64,000 bases of DNA from contig OY821772.1 in assembly GCA_963682175.1 (NCBI GenBank), positions 51,420,925 to 51,484,924 of the forward strand, in the 5' to 3' direction. The notes under the pieces were generated by a model. It did no database searches. It saw only the letters and a program-made list of their open reading frames with translations, and was not told the DNA's origin. Below are positions 34,250 through 45,900 of this stretch, in pieces (position 1 is the stretch's first letter; each line of letters starts with the position of its first letter). The DNA is from Triglochin maritima (Eukaryota > Streptophyta > Magnoliopsida > Alismatales > Juncaginaceae). The position numbers and the translations under genes are program-made.

Positions 34250-35260
34250 CGTCCATGTTAAGCTTCTTCTTTGCCCACTTCAAAGCTTCAAGATTCTTAA
34301 GACTCTTTTGTGTTGGTGTGGGTGGTAGCCTCTTTTTGAACACTTTACCTCTTTTACCACCACCTTAAACGCCTTCCCACCTTTTGCCATAATCTTCTTC
34401 CTATCACTCTACACCTCACCACTGTCAGCCTTACTCTGTTGTTTAACTGAACCTTTGATGGTGATGCTCATCTTCTTAAGCCTTTTGGTTTTTTGCAGTC
34501 GGTCCATACAAACCTACCGTTCTTTATCAGATATGCCTATCAATTCTCTCTCCGCTTCCAAGTCACCGGAAATTCTACTTTCAACAAGGAACCCTTTAAA
34601 TCCGCTACATCCATGCCATCGTCACTTTTTTGACACATCACATCGATATATGCCTTGGCCCATTTCGATGGGAAATAATCCATCTTCTGCAAATAGAATA
34701 CTGAACAAAGATGAACAAGATAACCAACTTAACGTAATCTTCATCCTCCTCCTTGTTCTTTAGAAGTTTGAACCTATCTAGGGCTTCAAACACATAATAA
34801 ACGGACAAATCCTCATTGTTGAAATACCTTTTCCTCAAGTATTTTGATTTCGCATCTCAATCAAGCCTATCTCCAAGAACTGGCAATGCCATGCACAATT
34901 GAAATTCTTCCGCAGTCATTTTTAGCGCATAACCACCCACATTAAAAGACTTTGTATCTTGTCATAGACGTCGACAAGATGTCAACAATGTCCAGTCTAT
35001 GTTTGGCCCCACCCATGTTATAAGTCCAAAGGGTGTTTCGTCAATTAGCTTCCTTTGTCGGTCAATCAACTTTTTTAGGTAAGTCATTGTTTTACTATAT
35101 GTGCATCTCGTCTTAACACCATCCGTTGATCATACATCCTCTCGAGCCACTACCTGGTTGTACATTTTTCACGTCAGACCCTTCCATTATGGGATTTTAA
35201 AACCGAGTCCACATTTCATCTACAGTATCCGTCTACAGTGGTTGAGCCCACTTTAGTGTC
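34250..35260 (-). pseudogene. Relic with DUF1985-like (Ulp1-associated transposon) coding segments
   Basis: On the minus strand, segments resemble the DUF1985 region of transposon-borne Ulp1-type plant proteins: LIDETPFGLITWVGPNIDWT (about 34985-35050), AEEFQLCMALPVLGDRL (about 34860-34920), and a helical block with EDEDYVKLVILFIFVQYSIC (about 34690-34760). The frame is broken between the blocks. The identification is tentative, from remembered motif patterns (K-L-x-LL-F-x2-x-x-L before a PWG-type segment). Confidence 0.4.
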
Positions 35261-35479
35261 CAAACTTGGTGTACAATAAACACTACTCGCTAAAGATTTA
35301 CAAGATGAATAACTATTTGTAAGGTTTTGAAGGACAAAACAAAGCAATTGTATTATATTAAAAAAATCAAGCTTCTTAAATTATACTAAAAATGCTCGAG
35401 TTCAGATGTAATATAAGATTACTCTGCCTGCGGTGATACGAATCCAGACAAATATTACATGAATTTTATTTTATCTTAG
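35261..35479. other. AT-rich sequence before the CER1-like pseudogene
   Basis: No N-terminal CER1 exons were recognised here, so the pseudogene appears to lack its 5' part. Confidence 0.4.
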
Positions 35480-38400
35480 CAATTGGTGAATGACAGTATC
35501 TGTGGAAATAAAATTGGCAGGGATGATCAGATAATTTTGAATGGAATACTATTCTACTTAGCCAACATATACCTGTCAGGAGCCCAACACATTCCCATAT
35601 GGAGAACAGATGGTGCAATTCTAGCAACTCTCCTCCACACTGGTCCAGCCGACTTCCTCAACTATTGGCTCCACAGAGCTCTACACCACTTCCTCTACTC
35701 ACGTTACCACTCATAACACCATGCATTTATTGTCACAGAGTCCATCACATGTAAGCAACAAATTAACTAAACATGCATGGTTAATTAAGTTTGTAAAGTT
35801 GCTTATGTTGATCAGTTTTGCATGGAATTGGACTTGGAATTGGCAGCTATTATCCATCCGTTTGCAGAGAAACTCTCCTACTTCACTTTGTTCTCCGTAC
35901 AAACTACTAGATTGGGACTGGTTCCGTTCTGGCATTTGCTCTGTACATCAGTTACATAGATTTCATGAACATGGGACACTGCAACTTTGAGTGGGTCCCT
36001 AAGTGGATGTTTGATGTTTTACCTCCCCTCAAGTACCTCATGTGCACACCCTCGAAAGTACATCTAACCAATCATTGTTACTACCATTATGGATATGTTG
36101 TTGATTTACTGATTGACATCATTTCATGTTTATATTTGTATCTTATATCCATTATCTTACACATAAACAATGCTACGTGACGAGTTTTATGTTTGAATTT
36201 CAGAAATAAAGATGTTTGAAAAGAAGATGCATGAAAAAACCTAAAAGATAGAAAAAAAACTGAGTTGAGAGACTCGATGACTAAGATGCAAGGGAGAAGG
36301 ACCTGAACGTAAGACCGAAGAACCAAATAACAAAACAGAAAACTCCACACCATCATGATGAGTATTTTGACAATTCGATTCGGGTCGGAGCTCCAATAAA
36401 CAAAGTATATGCATCAAAGACCGACAAAGAAATCCAGAAAAACCCACAACAAATTCCAGCCGGATCCAGAGTTTATGGACCGCTAATTGGCGGTCCAGAT
36501 CTCTCCGGATCCGCTAAGATTTTGCGCGCACATGTATTAGTGTTTGTTTAGGCTATTTTTGGTATTTATTTAGTCCTATACAAGGAGATTGTCCAGGATT
36601 ACTTACTTTTTTCTATGGCTATAAATAGAACTCTCCCTCCTCTCTTGTACCATATCTCTCTCTTGGTGGTCATCATCTCTACTAGGAGTTAAAATCTTGA
36701 AGCAAAAACCCTGGTGGAGAAAGACTACTTGTAATAAAATGCGTAATAAATAAATATTTTCCATTAGTATGTTGTTTCTTTCTTAGTTAATTTCCTTTAA
36801 TATGCTTGCTTGCTTTTTAGTTTTATGTCTTTTAGTTAACTTGTTTAGTTTTCTTATAATTAGTTTAAACATGTTTTCTTTCCTTAGTATAAATATTAGT
36901 TTAAATATGTGTGAGTAGTCTCATTCCCTTTGGGGGTGGAGTAGATGTATATACATGTTATGTAGATGGTATGAATGCTAGATATTATTGTTTGTGAGAG
37001 TAATTAGTATGCTTGCTTAAATTAATAAGAACTTTACTTGATGGTTTCTGTCATAGTTAGGTATATTCCATGCTCGTTTATGTTCTTAATAACAACATTG
37101 TCATGCTGATATTAATCACTTAGATTAGTGTTGTAAATGATAAGTCTTGCCATTAGGTACTTCTTATGCATTAACAAACACTAACTACCCTTGAGCTTAT
37201 TGTATGCATTCACCACACTTATTTTATGTGCACAAACTCCACCCCTTAAGAGTTTTTCATTCCTGAGTTCTATCTTCCTTTATTAGTTTAGTTTGTTTTG
37301 TGATTTCATTTCCTCCTTTCTAGTTTAGATTAATATAGTTTAGTGTAATTAATCTTTCTCTCATTTCTTTCCCACTCGCCTTCGCACAAACCAAAAGTCG
37401 ACACACCTCCATGTGGATCGACTCGTATTTGTCACCGCTTCAACGCGGCCGTGTACTTGCGGTTAATATAAAACGAATCAATCATTTACTTTTCATTTGC
37501 TTTTAATGTTGATAAATCATTTCTTAGTTATCATTTACTTCTATTTTCTAAAATATGCATCTAAATATGTTATCTTAAGTTGGCCAACCATAATCCTTTT
37601 TTTGGGGCAAATAACAGGTTCCCCCCAGTTCACCACACACAATTCAGAACAAACTACTCTTTGTTCATGCCATTCTATGGAACAATGGACAAGTACACAG
37701 ATATTCTATATGAGGCATCCCTCCAAGGAAGGGAGGATGCCCTGCAAGTGGTTCACCTAACTCACCCGACCATGCTCATGTATGTTTACCATCTTTGCCT
37801 CGGATTTGTCATTGGCCTCCAAGTCTTACAACTCTAAGTGGTACATGAGGGTCATGTGGCCCATGACTTAGCTCTCAATGCTGTCGTGTTAGACAATTGG
37901 GTCTGCCTTCACACTAGAGAGGAATGGCCTCAAGAAGCTTAAGCAGACATGGGCAATCCCAATATATAGTTTTCAGGTACTATACATTGTATTTGATTAA
38001 GATAGTTTTTGCTCATTGTGCTTGATGGGTTTTTTTCTTTGAAAAATTTCAGTATTCATTAACTTGGGAAAGAGAGGCAATTGATGGTTTGATTGAGAAG
38101 GCCATAATAACTTTAGGACTTCTGAAACAGGCATGTCTATATATTTAGATTTATTTTATTTTAGATCATAACAAATTCACAAAAAAGTCATATTCTACTA
38201 AGGCCAAATCTTTATTCACAATGTCATTTTATTTTGTAGAACTTACCTTGGTAACTTGTCAAGAATTTTTTTCTGCAGAGAAAAGCTATGTTTTCAGTTC
38301 CTATACTTCAGCTTTGGCTTATAAAACTTGGAATATCAGGTCAAAATATCATGAAAGATCTTGAAAATTTGATAAGCCATCTAATTGTCGGTTTGCAGAT

Positions 38401-39503
38401 GCATGCTCGTAGAGTGATTCGCATCATGAAATTTGATTAGAAAAGTGTAAATAGAACTTTAAAAAGTCCAAACATGATGTTTTCCAAATTGCACTTTCAA
38501 GTTTCAGCTGCATTCTATTTCTTTTACATGAAATTATTGAACCATTCATCATGTTTTGGAATCACTCACGCATTTCAATCTCACTGAATGTAAATAACTT
38601 AGAAAATAATAATATAAAACAAGGCACCAAGCCACTTACAAAATTTGCTTCTGCTGCTACCTGGAAGAAGAATTGAAAAGAGCGGGAGATCGTTTCCTTC
38701 GAAGGAAACCAAAGCTAAAGCTAAAGATTGTGGATGGAAGCAGCTTGGCAGCTGCAGTGGTGCATACCAAATGGAAGTAAACAAGTCCTCCTAGGGAAAA
38801 CCTTCCAAGAATGCTGCTTCTTTAGCACCGGCTCTGTGCCAAAAGGACATTCAGGTTATATACTAACAAAACAATGTTACGAAGTTAATATAATGTGATG
38901 GGCATGTAACATATCCTAAAAGTGTAGATATTTTTGGTCTATTTTGTAGGTTACGATAGTGAATAAAGAAGAGTACCATGCCATGAAGCCACTTCTGCCT
39001 CTTAACTTAGAAAGTAGATTAGTACTTTCTACTAAATACAATACCAAGGTTGTCATTGCACTGAATTTGTTAGATTTGCTTATACTTGAAGGTTTTACTT
39101 GCCTGAAGAAAAAAAATCAATAAAATGTGCATCCCAGTTAACTTGTTCAATTGACAGGTATGGATTTTTGGAGAAGGATTAGGTGATGAAGAACAGAAAA
39201 GAGCTGAGAAGGGTACAAACATCATTCCATTCTCATTCCTGCAAGGTACATATTTAAAAAAAGAATGAATCCATTTTTGTAGATCATGTAATACTTACTT
39301 AGCATGCACAAATAATATACATGCATTCTTTTGATTGATTTCTGGCAGGTTGGCTTCCGAGAAGAATGATGAGTGCATTGAGAATTGCAGGAATTGTGCA
39401 TGCATTAGAAGGATGGGAGAGTAATGATTGTGGTAAGACAATGCTTGATATGGATAAAATGTGGAATACTGCTCTGCAACATGGTTTCAGACTTGTTGCG
39501 TAA
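35480..39503 (+). pseudogene. CER1-like: CER1-like very-long-chain alkane synthase, broken copy
   Basis: CER1 proteins are ER membrane di-iron (fatty acid hydroxylase superfamily) enzymes that help form cuticular alkanes. Exon remnants follow the family order: 35480-35750 (LHTGPADFLNYWLHRALHHF…SRYHS, then TAA at 35714 inside the HxxHH box); 35847-36057 (HPFAEKLSYF; frameshift before YISYIDFMNMGHCNFE); 37618-37837 (HHTQFRTNYSLFMPFYGTMD, four residues DYIY missing and the SLHH box altered to PVHH); about 37838-37976 (two stops; LKKLKQTWAIP); 38053-38130 (EAIDGLIEKAI); about 38690-38850 (IVDGSSLAAAVV, then frameshifts); about 38950-39048; 39158-39245 (VWIFGEGLGDEEQKRAEKGT); 39349-39503 (GWLPRRMMSALRIAGIVHAL, ending TAA). 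The N-terminal exons are absent. A solo LTR (36110-37484) lies between exons 2 and 3. It cannot give a working enzyme. Confidence 0.88.
36110..37484. mobile_element. Solo LTR (1,375 bp) in the CER1-like pseudogene
   Basis: It begins TGATTGACATC and ends ACGAATCAATCA, with short terminal inverted repeats TGATTGA/TCAATCA and a perfect 5-bp duplication TTTAC (36105-36109 and 37485-37489). TATAAATAGA near 36622 and AATAAA-type sequence near 36740 fit LTR regulatory sites on the plus strand. No coding sequence is present. Its last ~70 bp (TATTTGTCACCGC, TGTACTTGCGGT) matches the end of the solo LTR at 12695-13926, so both belong to one family. Confidence 0.87.
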
Positions 39504-39880
39504 TAACGTCAACTAATTACATTTACTTGAAGATTATCAAGTGTAGGAATGATCCGAAATATAGTGTTTTAATATGTATGTATGAAATATGCTCTAATAT
39601 ATGAAATGGTGCATTTTATTATCAGAGGGATCAAATGAACCGAGCAATGTAAATCTACTACAATCAGAGGCTCTGAGCCATTACCAATTCCAAATGCACT
39701 GCAGCTTTGAATACCAGGTGGGTATTTTATTTGTTCTTTTTGCTTCAAAATATTAATTACAAACATATGAGAAATAGAAATACTTCCAATAACTTAAAAT
39801 CATTTGGAAGTCATTTAGATCAATATTGAAATGCATTTCCAAGTAACGGTCAAAACTATAGGAAAATTTATTGACAACTT
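39504..39880. other. Intergenic between CER1-like pseudogene and satellite flank
   Basis: AT-rich, no recognised feature. Very decayed satellite sequence may begin near its end. Confidence 0.35.
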
Positions 39881-41140
39881 TTAACTGACATGAGAGGCAA
39901 ATCCTTACACATTAAATTGACATGAGTGGAAAATCCTTCAACAAGGCTAATCGCAACTAGTCATTATTCCAATCGGCAACTCAAAAGATAGAAGACATTA
40001 CAAATTAAATTATCTAATGCGTGAGTTATCACACAAACAATCATGACAACTTCTAGGAACATATCTTGATCGACAATCAACAACTGTATAGACTTTACTT
40101 TTCAAGGTACAACTACCAAGTGAATATAGTTAATAAATGAAGTACTTGATTTAATATCCCGATTTAGATATTGCGAATGAACGGATAACATATTACACCA
40201 ACACCCCCAAAGACTAGCTCGATGGAACATCAGTCCATTGAGATCAAGAATTGAACAAAACAACTTGTGAGGCCATGAGCAGCAGCAGAACTGATAAATT
40301 GAGAAGTTGGAATAATATCTTCATATGTCAAGAGAGATTATTGAATTGTGTAACACACAACTTATAACACCAGCAATCCAAGAAACGGCTTCTAGGGACA
40401 AAGTTCGCTCAAAGCAATTCCATTGAATTAAAAATATTAGAACTTGACATCGTAAAATCATACCTCCTACCACAATAGAGAAAGAAGACATGGATAAGGG
40501 ATTAGCTAATGTGCAAGATATTACACTCACCACCCGACAGACATTGAATAAGCCTAGTCCTTGATGTGTAATAATTGGGAATAATAATTGGCAAACTTGA
40601 TGTCAAAACTCCAAGTCGAGAGAGATACAACATCGCAAATTTAATTGTTTGACGCCTAAATTATTAAATTGACAACTCGAGAAAAGATATACAACAACAA
40701 CAAAGCCTTTTATCCCAAACTAGTTGGGGTAGGCTAGAAATGAAACTCTAAGGAGTCACGGTTCAGGCACGTGAATCACCTTCTAACTCGAGAAAAGATA
40801 CATTGAAACATAACACTATCGAAGGATTCACCTTCTAACTCGTGAATCCCTCTATCAAAGGGGATGGGGTAACATGTACGCCACTAGAATGACCACCTGG
40901 GACATGACTATTAGAAATGTAACTCGACTGAAAAAAATGTCATATCACCAATGCTGGACAAGAGAGATATGTCAGGAATTGAATAGCCTAATGGGCTATA
41001 TACCACCATCATATGAATTTGATGGAATATTACAAGAGATCAAAAAAAAAGTAATCCTTAGTGCACAAAAAGAAAGTCTTTGGAATAACATTACAAAACC
41101 AAAGAAAGCCCGGTGAGTAAATAAGTGAAGCTTGATGTCA
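39880..41140. repeat. Highly degenerate flank of the satellite array
   Basis: Recognisable satellite words are scattered here: GGATAACATATTACAC (about 40182), CAGTCCATTGAGATCAAGAA (about 40230), GCAAGATATTACACTCACCA (about 40511), GAGAGAGATACAACATCG (about 40618). They show the monomer order but many indels. A retroposon-like segment (40683-40779) interrupts it. The exact left limit is uncertain. Confidence 0.55.
40683..40779. mobile_element. Short retroposon-like fragment (CAACAACAAAGCCTTTTATCC…)
   Basis: The sequence CAACAACAACAAAGCCTTTT, then CTAGTTGGGGTAGGCTAGAAATGAAAC and GGTTCAGGCACGTGAAT, matches a widespread plant retroposon end (SINE/RTE-type non-LTR 3' region) that I recognise. It lies inside the degenerate satellite flank. 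The class is uncertain. Confidence 0.55.
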
Positions 41141-42914
41141 AATCTCAAAAGAAAAAAAGAGAAAACATTGTACCACGAGCGATTTAAGTTCTTTAAGTAA
41201 AAATTTAAAGAAATTCACATCGTATCTCCATAGGTCAAGAGAGGTACGACATTGCGATTCAAATGGTCGAACGTATAAGATATTACATTGACCACTCGGA
41301 GAAGGATTTTTCGTAAGGCAGCTCGAGCGACTCAAGTCCTTTGAGTTAAGAATTGGAGGACTTGACGTCGTATCTCTATAGGTCAAGAGAGATACGACGT
41401 TGGATAAAAATGGTGTAACGTGTAAGATAATACACTGACTACTCAGATAAGAAGTTTTTGGAACACGACACGAACGATTCAAGTCATTTGAGTCAAAAAT
41501 TGAAGGACTTGACGTCGTATCTTCAAAGGTCGACGGAGATACGACGTTCGGATTAAAATGGTGTAACGGGTAAGGCAATAAAACTACCCACTCAGATAAG
41601 GAGTTTTTGGAACGATACTCGAGCGATTCAGGTCCTTTGAGTTTAAAAATGAAGGACCTGATGTCATATCTCTATAGGTTAACCAAGATACATGGATAAG
41701 GTTTTGGGAACGACAATCGAACGACTCATGTCCTTTGAGTTACACAGACCACTTGGATATGGAGTTTGTGGAACGCTACTCGAACGATTCAAGTCCTATG
41801 AGTTACACGGACCACTCGGACACCGATTTTTGGAAGCGCTACTCGAACGATTCAAGTCCTTTGAGACAACAATTGAAGGGCTAGACGTCGTATCTCTATA
41901 GCTCAAGAGAGATACGATGTTGGGCTTCAAAATGGAAAAAACATGTAAGATATTACATTGACCACACGGATAAGGAGTATTTGGAACGATATCGAACGAT
42001 TCAGGTCATTTGAGTCAAAAATTGAAATACATGACGTCGCATCTCCATCGGTTGAGAGAGATACGACGTTGAGATAAAAATGGTCTAACTTTTAAGATAT
42101 TATAATTACCACTCGGATAAGGAGTTTTTGGAACACGACACGAACGATTTAAGTCGTTTGAGTTTAAAATGGTCTGAGAGAGATACGACGTTGGGATTAA
42201 AATGGTCTGACGTGTAAGATATTAGACTGACCACACGGATAATGAGTTTTTGGAATGCGAGTCGAACGATTTCAAGTCCATTGAGTCAAAAATTGAAGGA
42301 CATGACGTCGTATCTCCGAAGGTCAGATAGAAACATAGGGATATAAATGGTCTAACGTGTAATATATGACACTGCCCACACATATAAGGAGTGTTCGGAA
42401 CGCGACTCGAAACCTTCAAGTCCTTTGAAAAAAAATTAAGTGACTTGACGTCGTATCTCCATGGGTCGAGAAAGATACAACGTTGGGACTAAAATGGCCT
42501 AACGTGTAAGATATCACACTGACCACACGGATAAGGAGTTTTTCGAATGATACTCGAACGATTCTAGTTCATTGAGTCAAATTCGAGGACATGACGCCGT
42601 ATCTCCATAGGTCTTGAGAGGTACGACATTAGAATTAAAATTCTCTAACGTGTAAGATATTACACTGCCAACACAGATAAGGAGTGTTCGGAGTGCGACT
42701 CGAAAATTACAAGTCCTTTGAGTCAAAAATTAAGTGACTTGACGTTGTATCTCCATAGGTCGAGAGAGATACGACGTTGGGATTAAAATTGTCTAACGTG
42801 TAATATATGACACTGCCCACACGGATAATGAGTTTTTGGAATGCGAGTCGAACAATTTCAAGTCCATTGAGTCAAAAATTGATGGACAGGACGTCGTATC
42901 TCCGCAGGTCGAGA
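41140..42914. repeat. Diverged satellite monomers at the array edge
   Basis: About 12 monomers of ~150 bp differ from each other by many substitutions and small indels (some truncated, as at 41670-41830). Each retains the order: GTCGTATCTC…GAGATACGAC dyad, GTTGGGATTAAAATGGTCTAACGTGTAAGAT, ACACTG(A/C)CCAC, GATAAGGAGTTTTTGGAA, CTCGAACGATTCAAGTCC, TTGAGTCAAAAATTG. Confidence 0.9.
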
Positions 42915-45900
42915 GAGATACGAAGTTGGGATTTAAATAGTCTAACGTGTAAGATATTATACTGCCCACACCTATAAGGAGTGTTCGGAACACGACTCTA
43001 AACTTTCAAGTCCTTTTGAGTCATAAATTCGAGGACTTGACGTCATATCCCCATAGGTTTTGAGAGATACAACGTTGGGATTAAAATTGTCTAACGTGTA
43101 AGATATTACACTGCACACACGGATAAGGAGTGTTCAGAACGCGACTCGAACCTTTCAAGTCCTTTGAGTAAAAAATTAAGTGACTTGACGTCGTATCTCC
43201 ATAGGTCAAAAGAGATACGACGTTGGGATTAAAATGGTTTAACGTGTAAGATATAACACTGCCCACACCGATAAGGAGTTTTGGAATGATGCTCGAACGA
43301 TTCAAGTCCATTGAGAAATAAATTGAAGGACATGATGCCGTATCCCCATAGGTCTTCAGAGATACGACGTTGGGATTAAAATGGTCTAACGTGTAAAATA
43401 ATACACTGTCCACATGTATAACGAGTGTTCGGAACGCAACTCTAAACTTTCAAGTCCTTTTGAGTAAAAATTAAGTGACTTGACGTCGTATCTCCATAGG
43501 TCTTGAGAGATACGACGTTGGGATTAAAATTGTCTAACGTGTAAAATATTACACTGCCCACATGTATAAGGAGTGTTCGGAACGCGACTCTAAACTTTCA
43601 AGTCCTTTTGAGTAAAAAATTAAGTGACTTGACGTCGTATCTCCATAGGTCTTGAGAGATACGACGTTTGGATTAAAATGGTCTAACGTGTAAGATAATA
43701 CACTGCCCACACCAATAAGTAGTTTTGGAATGATACTCGAACGATTCAAGTCCATTGAGAAATATATTGAAGGACATGATGTCGTATCCCCATAGGTCTT
43801 GAGAGATACGACGTTGGGATTAAAATGGTCTAACGTGTAAGATATTACACTGCCCACATGTACAAGGAGTGTTCGGAATGCAACTATAAACTTTCAAGTC
43901 CTTTTGAGTAAAAAATTAAGTGACTTGACGTCGTATCTCCATAGGTCAAAAGAGATACGACGTTGGGATTAAAATGGTCTAACATGTAAGATATAACACT
44001 GCACACACCGATAAGGAGTTTTGGAATGATACTCGAACGATTCAAGTCCATCGAGACATAAATTGAAGGACATGAAGTCGTATCCCCATAGGTCTTGAGA
44101 GATACGACGTTGGGATTAAAATGGTCTAACGTGTATGATATAACACTGCCCACACCGATAAGGAGTTTTGGAATGATACTCGAACGATTCAAGTCCATTG
44201 AGTCATAAATTGAAGGACATGATGTCGTATCTCCATAGGTCTTGAGAGATACGACGTTGGGATTAAAATTGTCTAACGTGTAAAATATTACACTGCCCAC
44301 ATGTATAAGGAGTGTTCGGAACGCGACTCTAAACTTTCAAGTCCTTTTGAGTAAAAAATTAAGTGACTTGACGTCGTATCTCCATAGGTCAAAAGAGATA
44401 CGACGTTGGGATTAAAATGGTCTAACGTGTAAGATATAACACTGCCCACACCGATAAGAAGTTTTGGAATGATGCTCGAACGATTCAAGTCCATTGAGAA
44501 ATAAATTGAAGGACATGATGCCGTATCCCCATAGGTCTTGAGAGATACGACGTTGGGATTAAAATTGTCTAACGTGTAAGATATAACAGTGCCCACACCG
44601 ATAAGGAGTTTTGGAATGATACTCGAACGATTCAAGTCCATTGAGTCATAAATTGAAGGACATGAAGTCGTATCCCCATAGGTCTTCAGAGATACGACGT
44701 TGGGATTAAAATGGTCTAACGTGTAAAATATTACACTGCCCACATGTATAAGGAGTGTTCGGAACGTGACTCTAAACTTTCAAGTCCTTTTGAGTAAAAA
44801 ATTAAGTGACTTGGCGTCGTATCTCCATAGGTCTTGAGAGATACGACGTTGGGATTAAAATGGTCTAACGTGTAAGATATAACACTGCACACACCGATAA
44901 GGAGTTTTGGAATGATACTCGAACGATTCAAGTCCATTGAGACATAAATTGAAGGACATGAAGTCGTATCCCCATAGGTCTTGAGAGATACGACGTTGGG
45001 ATTAAAATGGTCTAACGTGTAAGATATAACACTGCCCACACCGATAAGGAGTTTTGGAATGATACTCGAACGATTCAAGTCCATTGAGTCATATAAATTG
45101 AAGGACATGATGTCGTATCTCCATAGGTCTTGAGAGATACGACGTTGGGATTAAAATTGTCTAGCGTGTAAGATATAACACTGCCCACACCGATAAGGAG
45201 TTTTGGAATGATACTCGAACGATTCAAGTCCATTGAGTCATAAATTGAAGGACATGAAGTCGTATCCCCATAGGTCTTGAGAGATACGACGTTGGGATTA
45301 AAATGGTCTAACGTGTAAGATATAACACTGCCCACACCGATAAGGAGTTTTGGAATGATAGTCGAACGATTCAAGTCCATTGAGTCATATAAATTGAAGG
45401 ACATGGCGTCGTATCTCCATAGGTCAAAAGAGATACGACGTTGGGCAGTGTAAAATATTACACTGCCCACATGTATAAGGAGTGTTCGGAACGCGACTCT
45501 AAACTTTCAAGTCCTTTTGAGTAGAAAATTAAGTGACTTGACGTCGTATCTCAAAAGGTCTTGAGAGATACGACGTTGGGATTAAAATGATCTAACGTGT
45601 AAGATATTACACTGCCCACATGTATAATGAGTGTTGGGAACGCGACTCTAAACTTTCAAGTCTTTTTGAGTAAAAAATTAAGTGACTTGACGTCGTATCT
45701 CCATAGGTCAAAAGAGATACGACGTTGGGATTAAAATGGTCTAACGTGTAAGATATAACACTGCACACACCGATAAGGAGTTTTGGAATGATACTCTAAC
45801 GATTCAAGTCCATTGAGACATAAATTGAAGGACATGAAGTCGTATCCCCATAGGTCTTGAGAGATACGACGTTGGGATTAAAATTGTCTAACGTGTAAGA

